From the NCBI GenBank assembly GCA_038231615.1, contig JBBRLA010000130.1, forward strand, positions 1 through 15,380: DNA of 15,380 nt, in the 5' to 3' direction. A program made the translations under genes and the position numbers. Source of the stretch: JBBRLA01 sp038231615 (lineage in GTDB: Bacteria > Myxococcota_A > Polyangia > Palsa-1104 > JAEUJZ01). Positions within the stretch are counted from its first letter, which is position 1. Each line of letters begins with the position of its first letter. Below, piece by piece: positions 1 to 7,651 of the stretch. The notes below the pieces were generated by a model. The model had not been told where the DNA came from. It saw only the letters and a list, made by a program, of their open reading frames with translations, and did no database searches.

Positions 1-13
1 GGAAAAGGAGGAG

Positions 14-55
14 AACCCCCCTCGGGCGGCGGTAGCAAGCTTTCTGAGGGGGTTT
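14..55 (-). terminator. Terminator-like inverted repeat
   Basis: The arms at 14-23 (A2C6TC) and 46-55 (GAG5T3) pair over about nine bases with one bulged C, around a GC-rich loop. Read on the minus strand, the hairpin is followed by a pyrimidine tract rich in T (positions 13 down to 1). It lies just beyond the stop of the minus-strand remnant ending at 89, so it could be that gene's Rho-independent terminator. The T tract is interrupted by C, so the call is weak. Confidence 0.35.
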
Positions 56-88
56 CGCTATTTCCCCTCGCTTTGCTTGCCCACCACC

Positions 89-313
89 CTATCCAGATCC
101 CTCAGAATCCGCGCTCACTCTCATACCGCCGGGCCGGCCGCCCTGGATTCCCTGGCTCTGTGCCTGCTGCACCAGCAGGGCGAAGAGCACCCAGACCAAG
201 ATGCCCAGCACCTTGTGCAGCAGCTGGGCGTCCCGGGCGCTCAGGAAGGGGTACTTGTGCGGCAGGCTCACCCCCCACTGCCGCACCGTCACCTCATGGC
301 CGATCTCATGACT
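89..313 (-). pseudogene. Remnant of an unrecognised membrane protein gene
   Basis: From about 313 down to the TAG at 89 the minus strand shows strongly GC-biased third codon positions and a protein-like translation. It begins with an HEIGH string (296-310), then VRQWGVSLPHKYPF, one hydrophobic segment (VLGILVWVLFALLV) and a polar tail. The open frame continues upstream to 493, but that part lies antisense to the antitoxin gene and looks non-coding, so a real start is not evident. It could be a decayed 3' end of a longer gene, or a small membrane protein starting at an internal GTG (VTVRQWG). HExxH is the zinc-binding motif of metallopeptidases, but five residues in a fragment do not establish that function. 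I do not recognise the family. Confidence 0.35.
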
Positions 314-428
314 TGGACGAATTCGCCCTGCCGGCGGCTGTCCTGCGCTTTCTCTGACACCGCTGGTGGCGGCGCCCATGCACACCTTCGCCTTGCGCCG
401 AGCGCGCCCAGAACGTAGGCTAGAAAGC

Positions 429-599
429 ATGGGCCCCCCTGCTGCAACCGCCTGCCTGGATGAAGAGCACCACGATTTGTCTGCCGAGGACAAGGCTCGC
501 CTGGATGCGTTTCTTGACGAAGTAGAGACTGATGAGACCGTGCCCGCTTTTACCTGGGACGCAGAGGGCCGCGAGGTTCCCTTCGGCCCGCCCCGATGA
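429..599 (+). CDS. Probable antitoxin of a type II toxin-antitoxin pair
   Basis: This is a 56-residue acidic protein whose stop overlaps the start of the downstream toxin-like gene (ATGA at 596-599), the usual arrangement for type II antitoxins. It has a short helix-forming segment (LSAEDKARLDAFLDEVE, residues 17-33), followed by an extended tail with aromatic and charged residues (TVPAFTWDAEGREV) of the kind that wraps around a toxin. No clear DNA-binding fold is visible. The ATG at 429 has only a poor purine stretch upstream (GAAAG); an in-frame ATG at 366 would give 77 residues with an unlikely Arg-rich N-terminus. Identification rests on size, charge and the overlap with its partner; no specific antitoxin family was recognised. 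Confidence 0.55.
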   Translation: MGPPAATACLDEEHHDLSAEDKARLDAFLDEVETDETVPAFTWDAEGREVPFGPPR

Positions 600-958
600 T
601 CTGTATCGATGTGCGAGGCCGCGCTGCCGCACAGATCCGCGAAGTAGAGACGTACTGGGGCTCGACCTTCCGCCGCGAGTACGACGCTGTGCTTTGCCGC
701 CTACAGGCTACTCCGCGTGCCGGATGGCCCTATGTCCATCCTCGGCGTGACGACCTGCTGCATATCCTTCTGCGGGCCTGTCAACACTACGTCTACTACA
801 CCTACGATGCCAAGACGCAGCGCTTCGTCATCGAAGCGGTATGGAGCAACGCGAGAGGCAGCCACCTGGGCCGGCGGCGAGACGATCGCGGTGGTATAGC
901 GGGCCGGGGCCGGCGGGACGACCGTGCCGCGCGCTGGTCTGTCTTAGTCGGTCTTTGA
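596..958 (+). CDS. RelE/ParE-family toxin-like protein
   Basis: This 120-residue protein has a core (residues 1-91) with the RelE/ParE superfamily pattern. An N-terminal helix contains VETYWGSTFRREYDAVLCRL, followed by a Pro-Arg-Ala-Gly-Trp-Pro turn (40-45), a strand-rich part (LLHILLRACQHYVYYTYD) and the closing strand FVIEAVWSNARG (77-88). Members of the superfamily either poison gyrase (ParE) or cleave mRNA on ribosomes (RelE); which applies here cannot be read from the sequence. It starts at the ATG overlapping the antitoxin stop, which implies translational coupling. Residues after about 91 are an Arg/Gly/Asp-rich tail not typical of the family, perhaps a read-through of a mutated stop or a frameshift. 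Its end lies 18 bp from the stop of the convergent kinase gene. Confidence 0.65.
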   Translation: MICIDVRGRAAAQIREVETYWGSTFRREYDAVLCRLQATPRAGWPYVHPRRDDLLHILLRACQHYVYYTYDAKTQRFVIEAVWSNARGSHLGRRRDDRGGIAGRGRRDDRAARWSVLVGL

Positions 959-976
959 CAATCGAAGAGTCGGCGT

Positions 977-2965
977 TCAGAAGGGATCGCGCAGCTCTTT
1001 CTTGCTGGGCTTCGACGGGGGAATCACCGCCCTCTCGGGCTCCTTGACCTCGACCTTCTTCTTGGGGCCGTGACCCCGCTCGACGCGGCTCAGCATGACC
1101 GGCACCTCCTGATCCTTGTCGGCCCGTATCTCCTTGGCGTAGGGGCTGTAGCCGCTCTTGCGCGCCTCCACCCGGAACACCGCGCCCCGAGAGCGGGTCA
1201 GGCGGCACGGGTTGGCGCGGCAGCGCTCGTTGTCCACGTAGACCGTGGCGTTGCCCGGAGCATAGCGCACTACGATGGCCACCGGCCCCGGGGGGTCATG
1301 GAGGACCGTCGGCGGCTCCGGGGGATCATGGGGGACCAGTATCGGCCCCGGGGGATCATGGGGGACCAGCGGATTGTCGACGACCGGCGGATTGTCCGGG
1401 GGTTTGGTGCCCAGGCCGAAGCCCGTCCCCGAACCAGGCCCGGGGCCCGAATCGATCGCCGGGTTTCCGGAAACCGGCGGCGGGCGCAGGAAAAAGAGGT
1501 ACGCCAGAAGGACGCAGCCCAGAAAAAGCGCCCCCCCGAAGGCCATGGCCAGCACCGATCGCAACTGGCGGGCCCGCTGCGCCGGCAGGCTTTCCCGGGT
1601 CGGCCGGCTGACGGGCTGGCCCGGAGCATAGGACATCATCCCCGGCCCGGCGTAATAGGCCCCGGGAGCGTACCCCGCCGGCATCGGCGGCATGGACCCC
1701 ACCGGTGAAGGAGGCGATGAGGCATAGGATGCCTGGCCCGGCCCCTGCGCCGCCACCGGGCCGCTCATCATCGGCGAGGTGGGCGGGGGATAGCCCATCG
1801 CCACGGGTTGCGACGGCTGCTGCAGCACCATTCCGGGCACCGCGGCCTGGTTCGGGGCGCCCGCATAGCCCCCGGAGTACACCGGCTGCGGCGAGAGCTG
1901 CGTCGCCGTACCCGGCGAGGCCCCTGGCACCCCCTGAGGCCCCTGAACATAGCCCCCCCCTTCCCCGGACGCCGCCCGGTACAGGCGCGAGTCATCCACC
2001 ACCCGCCCGGCCCGCAGGTCGGCCTCCACCTGGGACAGGGACAGTTCCAGGTCCCGCATCGAGGGGAATCGCTCCGCCGGCTTCTTCGCCACGGTGCGCA
2101 GCACCACCGCCTCCAGCACCGCCGGGATGCCCAGCTCCGGCTTGCGCTGCGTCGGCGGCACCACCGCCTCGAAGACGTGCTTGGTCAGCGTCTGCGCCGG
2201 GCGCTCGCCCAGAAAGGGCACCACCCCGGTGAGCATCTCGTACATGATGCAGCCCAGGGCATACTGGTCGACGCGGTGGTCGGTCTCCTGCCCGGTGGCC
2301 TGCTCCGGGGACATGTACTCGGGCGTCCCCAGGACCATGCCCACCTGGGTCAGCCTTTGTCCGCCGCCGACCTTGGCGATGCCGAAGTCGACGATCTTCA
2401 CGTAGTCGCTGTTCCCCTCGCGCTCCAGAAGAAAGATGTTCTCCGGCTTCAGGTCCCGGTGGACGATGCCCTTCTGATGGGCGGCGTGCAGCCCGCGGGC
2501 CATCTGTGCCGAGATGACGCACACCCGCACCGGGTCCAGCGGCCCCTCGTGGATCGCCTGGGCCAGGGTTTGCCCCTGGAGGAACTCCATCACGAAGTAG
2601 GCGTGCCCGTCAGAGAGCACGCCGAAGTCGGTGATGTCGACGATGTTCGAATGGTTGATCTTGGATGCGCTCTTGGCCTCCTGGATGAAGCGCTGCACCG
2701 AGGCCGCGTCTTGGGCCGCCTCCTTGCGCAGGATCTTGATGGCCACGGTCTTGTCGATGAGCACGTGGCGGGCCTTGTACACCACCCCCATGCCGCCTTC
2801 GCCCAGGGCGGCCTCGATGGCGTAGCGGCCGTCGATGGTGGTGCCCAAAAGCGGGTCGTACGTCGCGGGGCTGCCGAGAGGAGCCGCCGGCAGGGGGGAG
2901 CCGTCCCGAGGGCAGAACTCAAGCACGTCTGGGTACTTGACCTGGCACTGGGAACAAGTTTTCAC
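977..2965 (-). CDS. Membrane Ser/Thr protein kinase with Cys ribbon and PEGA-like domain
   Basis: A 662-residue Hanks-type kinase with a GTG start at 2965; the only Shine-Dalgarno candidate (AAAGG) lies far upstream. Order: Cys-rich ribbon (C4, C7, C18), as in many myxobacterial kinases; kinase domain about 48-308 with glycine loop GEGGMG 55-60, VAIK lysine K77, helix-C E96, HRD 169-171, K173, N176, DFG 193-195 and SPE 219-221. All catalytic residues are present, so it should be active. Next come a Pro/Gly/Tyr/Met-rich linker (about 330-460), one membrane helix (468-493), a 10-residue HDPPGP repeat (about 534-561) and a PEGA-like beta domain (562-625, YAPGNATVYVDNERC), probably extracytoplasmic. 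The protein ends ELRDPF. It is probably co-transcribed with the metallopeptidase gene 56 bp upstream. The physiological substrate is unknown. Confidence 0.96.
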   Translation of the reverse strand: MKTCSQCQVKYPDVLEFCPRDGSPLPAAPLGSPATYDPLLGTTIDGRYAIEAALGEGGMGVVYKARHVLIDKTVAIKILRKEAAQDAASVQRFIQEAKSASKINHSNIVDITDFGVLSDGHAYFVMEFLQGQTLAQAIHEGPLDPVRVCVISAQMARGLHAAHQKGIVHRDLKPENIFLLEREGNSDYVKIVDFGIAKVGGGQRLTQVGMVLGTPEYMSPEQATGQETDHRVDQYALGCIMYEMLTGVVPFLGERPAQTLTKHVFEAVVPPTQRKPELGIPAVLEAVVLRTVAKKPAERFPSMRDLELSLSQVEADLRAGRVVDDSRLYRAASGEGGGYVQGPQGVPGASPGTATQLSPQPVYSGGYAGAPNQAAVPGMVLQQPSQPVAMGYPPPTSPMMSGPVAAQGPGQASYASSPPSPVGSMPPMPAGYAPGAYYAGPGMMSYAPGQPVSRPTRESLPAQRARQLRSVLAMAFGGALFLGCVLLAYLFFLRPPPVSGNPAIDSGPGPGSGTGFGLGTKPPDNPPVVDNPLVPHDPPGPILVPHDPPEPPTVLHDPPGPVAIVVRYAPGNATVYVDNERCRANPCRLTRSRGAVFRVEARKSGYSPYAKEIRADKDQEVPVMLSRVERGHGPKKKVEVKEPERAVIPPSKPSKKELRDPF
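1284..1370 (-). repeat. Three 30-bp tandem repeats inside the kinase gene
   Basis: Three copies with a 30-bp period, at about 1290-1309, 1320-1339 and 1350-1369. The last two share an identical 19-base core ending GGGGGACCAG and the first differs by a few bases. In the protein they give a 10-residue period, HDPPGP / HDPPEP / HDPPGP, between the membrane helix and the PEGA-like domain. It is probably a spacer whose length can change by slippage. Confidence 0.8.
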
Positions 2966-3021
2966 AGCTATCTAAGCTTACCTTTGGGGCCCGGATCGGG
3001 TCAATCTGTCGTCAGGGATGA

Positions 3022-4392
3022 CTATTCCAGCCCCCGGGCTCGCAGCACCTCATCGTCCTCGCCGCGCAAGTGTCCAAGCTCGTGCAGGAGGGTGGTCCGC
3101 ACCTGGGTGATCAGCTCGTCGCGGGTGGTGACGGCGCGAAGGAGGTTCTTGCGGTAGAGCACGATGGTCCGCTGGCCCCCTGCCTGGGCAAAATCGTCGT
3201 CGCGGACTATTGACCGCGGCGCCTGCGGCTCGGTCAAGGGTGCGCCACGGAAGAGGCCGAGGATGGTCGGGGACAGAGGAGGCTCCTCGGCGGTCAGATC
3301 GGTGATGTCGGGAAGGTCGGCGGTCTCCAGGGATACGCGCAGAAGGTCGGCCTGCAAATCTCCGGGCAGGGCGCGGACCTCCTGGTCGACGAGGGCGCGG
3401 AAGTCGGCCGGGCCCACGGGGAGCGGCGCGGGGAAGTCCCTGGGGGCCAGGTGACGGGCGCGCTCGAACTGGCGCTCGGCCTCGGTCATGCGGGACAGGC
3501 CCTCCAGGGCCAGGCCCAGGTGGTGATGGGCCCAGGCGTCGTCGGGGACACGGGAAAGGACATCCTCGAAGCCGTGGCGGGCCTCATCGAAGCGGCACAG
3601 GTCGAAGAGGGCCACGGCGCGCTCGTAGCGGACCTGGGCGTCGTCCTCTGCGGTGAGGGCGGCATCCAGGCGGGACAGGGCCTCGCGGCCATGGCCCAGG
3701 TCATTGAGGGCCTGTCCTTCGAGGAGAGCCAGGCGGGCGATCAGGCCCTTGTCCTTGGTGCGGCGGGCGCGGCGGGATCCGCGGCGGGCATATTCGAGGC
3801 CGGTCTCGGTGTGGTCGACGCCGGGGGGGAGCCGATTGATGTACAGATCGGCGGCGCCGGCCAGGGTCTCGGGGTCCTCGGGGTCGATGGCGAGGGCGCG
3901 GGTAAAGGCGTCGCGGGCGGCGTCGAGCTGGCCGAGTTCCTGGAGGCACACGGCCCGGCTGTTGTGGGCCTCTGCGGAGCGAGGCTCGACGCGAGCGGCC
4001 TCCTCGGCGCAGGTAAGGGACTGCTCATAAAGGGCCTGGACCGGGGCCGGGAGGCCGTCGTGATCGCGGTCGGGCTTGCCCTGGCCGAGGTGCTGCATGG
4101 CCTGATCGTAGAGATCGGCGGCGCGATCCAGGAGGGCCGTGAGGGGCCGCGGCTGGGAGCTGGCTGTGTCGTCGGGGAAGCAGCGATGGAAGGGACGAAT
4201 TTCGGGGTCCTTGTGGCCGGGGGACTCGGGGGTGGTCTCTGGACGACTGGGGGCGGAGGTGCGCAGGGCCGCGCGACTCGGCTGAGGTTCGTCGGTGGGC
4301 CTGGGCGCACTATGGGTGGGCGGCTTGCATGTCAAAAAGAGCGACGCGCAAAAGACGAGCGGAAGGGCGAGACGTCTCAGGGTTGACGGCAT
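3022..4392 (-). CDS. Exported TPR protein with C-terminal zincin-like metallopeptidase domain
   Basis: A 456-residue protein. The N-terminus (MPSTLRRLALPLVFCASLFLTC) is a signal peptide; the Cys at 22 could be lipidated, but F-L-T before it is a poor lipobox. A Pro/Ser-rich stretch follows to about 70. TPR-like helices then run from about 85 to 317, the clearest units being at 143-172, 223-251, 254-286 and 286-317. The C-terminal domain (about 327-450) resembles the small zincin-like peptidases of Pfam PF06262, with the catalytic motif HELGHLRGEDD (437-447: HExxHxxGxxD), so two His, an Asp and the Glu are intact. An ATG at 4392 with GAG four bases upstream is preferred to the in-frame TTG at 4401. 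It lies 56 bp upstream of the kinase gene in the same direction, suggesting one transcript. The substrate is unknown. Confidence 0.88.
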   Translation of the reverse strand: MPSTLRRLALPLVFCASLFLTCKPPTHSAPRPTDEPQPSRAALRTSAPSRPETTPESPGHKDPEIRPFHRCFPDDTASSQPRPLTALLDRAADLYDQAMQHLGQGKPDRDHDGLPAPVQALYEQSLTCAEEAARVEPRSAEAHNSRAVCLQELGQLDAARDAFTRALAIDPEDPETLAGAADLYINRLPPGVDHTETGLEYARRGSRRARRTKDKGLIARLALLEGQALNDLGHGREALSRLDAALTAEDDAQVRYERAVALFDLCRFDEARHGFEDVLSRVPDDAWAHHHLGLALEGLSRMTEAERQFERARHLAPRDFPAPLPVGPADFRALVDQEVRALPGDLQADLLRVSLETADLPDITDLTAEEPPLSPTILGLFRGAPLTEPQAPRSIVRDDDFAQAGGQRTIVLYRKNLLRAVTTRDELITQVRTTLLHELGHLRGEDDEVLRARGLE

Positions 4393-4401
4393 CAGGCTCA
4401 A

Positions 4402-4407
4402 TTATGG
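4402..4407 (-). promoter_or_regulatory. Possible -10 element for the TPR metallopeptidase gene
   Basis: CATAAT (five of six matches to TATAAT) lies eight bases before the ATG at 4392 on the minus strand. No convincing -35 is present 16-18 bp upstream. If used, the transcript would start at or next to the ATG and be nearly leaderless. One short hexamer is weak evidence. Confidence 0.25.
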
Positions 4408-4489
4408 CAGAAAGTGGCCGCGGGGAGCAGTATCCGGACTTCAGAGGATGAGAGGGACCCCGGGAGGTCGGGAAGGAATGGCCGGTTGC

Positions 4490-7400
4490 CTACCTGCGGG
4501 CCAGTTCGCAGAGGACTTCGCGGTCCTTGTGGGTCTGGCCGTTCAGCGCGAGAAGGACGGAAGGGACCTGATCCTCCGGAACGGCGAGGTAGGTATGGGT
4601 GCTGCGGACCTCCGCCACGAAGGGCGGCAGGCCCCGCTCGGTCAGAAGCTGGCTCAGGGCGGATTCGTCCAACCCGTCGCGACGCCCCAGGTTGACGTAG
4701 ACCCGCGTCTCGCCAGGCCCCACTACGAGCAGGCTCTCGCCGTTGCGCTCCGGGGAACCACCCCGGCGACGACGACGGGAGCGGCCCTTGGCCTCGCCCG
4801 GGGCGCCCTCCTCGCCCGGGGCGCCCTCACCGGGCCTCTCTTCGTCGCCTTCCTCCCCTGCCTGTGCCGCCCCGGTGGACTCGGCGGACTCGGCGTTTCG
4901 GACCTCGTCCGTGGCACCGGCGGGGCTGCGGGAATCGACCCACGCCTCCCAAAACTCACGCCCGTCGTCCACCTGAATGACGGCATCGCTGGGGATCACC
5001 GACCGCTTGCCGCTCTCGGACGAGCGCGCCGGCTCGCTGTCGCGGCGGGCCCGGATCGGCTCACCCGCCTCGGCAGGGCCCTCGGCCCCGGCCTGCACAC
5101 GGACATCGCCACGCTTGCGGCCCCGCCCGCCCCGCCGACGGCGCTTGCGGCTGCTCTCCTCGCTCTCGCCCTCCTTGGCGCCGGCCTCATCCCCCTCTTC
5201 GCCCTGACCGTCCGCACCCTCCCCATCGTCGGCGTTCAGCGACTCGTCAGAGGCGCCTTCTTCATGGCCTGGCTCGGCAAGGTCCGCGTGGGCGGACGCC
5301 GGGCCGGTCTCGCCGATCGCCTTTTCGGTCTCGCCGGGGGTCACCTCGCCGATCGCCCCCTTTTCGGTCTGGCCGGATCGGGCGTTCAACTCTTCCAAGG
5401 GGGAAGTCGCACCGCCCTCGGACACCACGCCGTTGGCCCGCGGAGCGGTGCTGGTACGGAGGCCGCGACCATGGCGGTCACTCTGCTCGGGCCGATCACC
5501 CCGCGGGCGCTCGTCTCGACGCGGCCTTCGGATGATCGAAGGCCGTCGGCCATCCCGGGGCCGGTCATCTCGCGGCCGGTTGTCCCGGGGCCGGTCGTCG
5601 CCCGTACGAAGAGGCCGATCGTCTGTCGGCCTAGGGGGCCGGTCATCGCCGGGGCGAATGGGCCGCGGCTCGCGGGTCTCGCGCTCCAGCCGCTCCTTCA
5701 TGCGCTGTGGCGACTCGGCGAACTCCTCCTCGTGCCGGCCGCGGTGATCGCGATGATTGCGGGGGGCCTCCGATGGGCCCGGCCGCCGCGAGGGTTCCCG
5801 GAAGTGCGGACGCTCAGGGGCGTGGCTCGAGCGGTGGGAGTCCCGCTCGCGGTCGTCGGTGGGACGCTGCGGCGCCTGGACCGCCAGGTAACGCTCCACC
5901 ACCGCCGCCAGGAGGCGCTCGCCGTCCTCGACGGAAAGCACCCGCCGCACCAGCGCCCGCCAGCTTGCGCCGGGGTCGCGCAGCAATTCCCGCTGCAGGC
6001 GATCCAGGTACTGCCCCTCGCGCAGGGTCTGCACCTCCTCCTCCGACGGGAGGATGCGCTCCTCGGGACGGATCTTGTAGGTCAGCTTCAGGTAATAGAA
6101 GTTGCCCAGCTCCCGCGGCCCGATGAGGGAGATGGCCACCCCGGTCTTGCCCGCCCGCCCGGTGCGGCCGGTGCGGTGCACATAGACCTCGGCGGACTCG
6201 GGGAAGGTGAAGTTGATGACGTGGGACAGGTCGCTGATGTCGATGCCCCGGGCGGCGATGTCCGTCGCCACCAGGTACTTCAGGTTCTTGGCCTTCATGC
6301 GGCCCATCACCCGCTCCCGATCGGCCTGGGTCAGGTCGCTGGAGATGGCCTCGGCGTCGAGCCCCTGGTTGCGCAGGTACTCGGCCACCGAGGAGGTCTC
6401 CTCCCGGGTGTTGCAGAACACGATCGCCGACTCGGGACGCTCGACCTCCAGCACCCGGATCAGGTCCTTGGGCCGCCCCATTCCCGAGACCATGTAGTAG
6501 GCGTGGGTGATCTCGGCGACGCCGACGTAGTCCGCCGAGAGTTGCAGCTTCAGCGGCGAATGCATGTGGCGCCGCGAGATGCGCTCCACGTCCTCGGGCA
6601 TGGTGGCCGAGAAGAGCAGCGTCTGCCGATCCTTGGGGCAGCGCTTGACGATCTCGATGATCTCCTCGTAAAAGCCCATCGAGAGCATCTCGTCGGCCTC
6701 GTCGAGCACCAGCACGCGCAGGGCGGAAAGGCGCAGGGTGCCGCGGCGCAGGTGATCAAGGACGCGACCCGGGGTGCCCGAGACGACCTGACCCCCGGCG
6801 GCAAGCGCCTCGACCTGGCGCCCCATGGGGGCCCCGCCGTAGACCGGGACCACCTGGAGATTACGATGCTCGGCGATCTTGGCGCACTCGTTGGCGACCT
6901 GGAGCGCCAGCTCGCGGGTCGGCCCCAGGACCAGGCCCTGGACCTGGCCGCCGCGGCAATCGACTGCCGGGTCGATGACCCGCTGAGCAAAGGGGATGCC
7001 GAAGGCGGCGGTCTTGCCCGACCCGGTGCGCGACTGCACGATGAGGTCGCGCCCCGCCATCATCGGGCGGAACACCGCTCGTTGCACGGGCATCGGCGCG
7101 GAGAAGCCCATCTCCTCCAGTGCCTTGCGCACCTCGGGGTGCAGTTCCATCTCATCGAAGGTCCGCGGCTCGGGCCCGTAGGCCTCGATGGAGGGCAGTT
7201 CGGGCTCGGGCTCCGCCTTGGCCGCGTCAGCGGGACCCGGGCCCTCGGCGTCGAGCGCCTCGACGCTCCCGTTGGCGGGAGCGGCGATGGGGGCCTCGGT
7301 CCCGGCCTGGACAGTGCCGGCGGTCCCGGCCTGGACAGTGCCGGCGGTGGCGGCCTCGGCATCGCTGGGGGGGGGCGGCGTGGCCTGGCTGGCGAACCGA

Positions 7401-7633
7401 ACGGTCTCGGCCTCGCTGGCGGCGGCGGTCACCTCGCCGGCCTGCGTCGGGCCTGCCGCTTCTGGGATCGGTTCCCGTGCGGCGTCTGGCGCCTGCCGGG
7501 AGAGGATGCCGGGGTTTGGCGCCTCGTCAGGTTGGTGAGTAGCCTCGGACTTGTGGTAGGTGCCGGGGACGGCAGCATTCCCATCCTGGGGAATGCTGCT
7601 GCCGTCCGCGCCGGCGGCGGACTGCTCTATCAT
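4490..7633 (-). CDS. deaD: DEAD-box RNA helicase of the DeaD/CsdA type with very long disordered regions
   Basis: A 1047-residue ATP-dependent RNA helicase, expected to unwind structured RNA in ribosome assembly and mRNA decay. The ATG at 7633 has a GAGG six bases upstream. Helicase core about 157-525: Q motif with Q184, Walker A SRTGSGKT 201-208, PTRELA 238-243, TPGR 287-290, DEAD 311-314, SAT 342-344, TDIAARGID 457-465 and HRTGRTGR 486-493, all intact. The C-terminus (974-1047, starting TRVYVNLGRRDG) matches the DbpA-type RRM found in DeaD/CsdA proteins. Unusual are about 150 low-complexity residues before the core and about 380 between core and RRM. The latter include an Asp-Asp-Arg-Pro-rich block (658-715), acidic blocks and Arg/Lys clusters (829-841, 950-958). 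E. coli DeaD is about 630 residues. It lies 18 bp downstream of the membrane protein gene. Confidence 0.95.
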   Translation of the reverse strand: MIEQSAAGADGSSIPQDGNAAVPGTYHKSEATHQPDEAPNPGILSRQAPDAAREPIPEAAGPTQAGEVTAAASEAETVRFASQATPPPPSDAEAATAGTVQAGTAGTVQAGTEAPIAAPANGSVEALDAEGPGPADAAKAEPEPELPSIEAYGPEPRTFDEMELHPEVRKALEEMGFSAPMPVQRAVFRPMMAGRDLIVQSRTGSGKTAAFGIPFAQRVIDPAVDCRGGQVQGLVLGPTRELALQVANECAKIAEHRNLQVVPVYGGAPMGRQVEALAAGGQVVSGTPGRVLDHLRRGTLRLSALRVLVLDEADEMLSMGFYEEIIEIVKRCPKDRQTLLFSATMPEDVERISRRHMHSPLKLQLSADYVGVAEITHAYYMVSGMGRPKDLIRVLEVERPESAIVFCNTREETSSVAEYLRNQGLDAEAISSDLTQADRERVMGRMKAKNLKYLVATDIAARGIDISDLSHVINFTFPESAEVYVHRTGRTGRAGKTGVAISLIGPRELGNFYYLKLTYKIRPEERILPSEEEVQTLREGQYLDRLQRELLRDPGASWRALVRRVLSVEDGERLLAAVVERYLAVQAPQRPTDDRERDSHRSSHAPERPHFREPSRRPGPSEAPRNHRDHRGRHEEEFAESPQRMKERLERETREPRPIRPGDDRPPRPTDDRPLRTGDDRPRDNRPRDDRPRDGRRPSIIRRPRRDERPRGDRPEQSDRHGRGLRTSTAPRANGVVSEGGATSPLEELNARSGQTEKGAIGEVTPGETEKAIGETGPASAHADLAEPGHEEGASDESLNADDGEGADGQGEEGDEAGAKEGESEESSRKRRRRGGRGRKRGDVRVQAGAEGPAEAGEPIRARRDSEPARSSESGKRSVIPSDAVIQVDDGREFWEAWVDSRSPAGATDEVRNAESAESTGAAQAGEEGDEERPGEGAPGEEGAPGEAKGRSRRRRRGGSPERNGESLLVVGPGETRVYVNLGRRDGLDESALSQLLTERGLPPFVAEVRSTHTYLAVPEDQVPSVLLALNGQTHKDREVLCELARR
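7297..7344 (-). repeat. Exact 24-bp tandem duplication in the helicase gene
   Basis: Two identical, adjacent 24-bp copies (7297-7320 and 7321-7344), followed by the first four bases of a third. Being a multiple of three, the duplication stays in frame and gives GTVQAGTA twice at about residues 98-112 of the helicase, in its disordered N-terminal region. Perfect identity suggests recent slippage. Confidence 0.85.
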
Positions 7634-7651
7634 AAAATGCCTCGCATCGGC

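Noticed and set aside
1808..3157. A 449-codon plus-strand frame opposite the kinase
   Set aside because: The His/Arg/Leu-rich translation has no domain signal and mirrors the minus-strand kinase codons.
3451..4386. A 311-codon plus-strand frame opposite the TPR metallopeptidase
   Set aside because: The Gly/Ala/Leu-rich low-complexity translation is an antisense shadow; the minus strand has a signal peptide, TPRs and HELGH.
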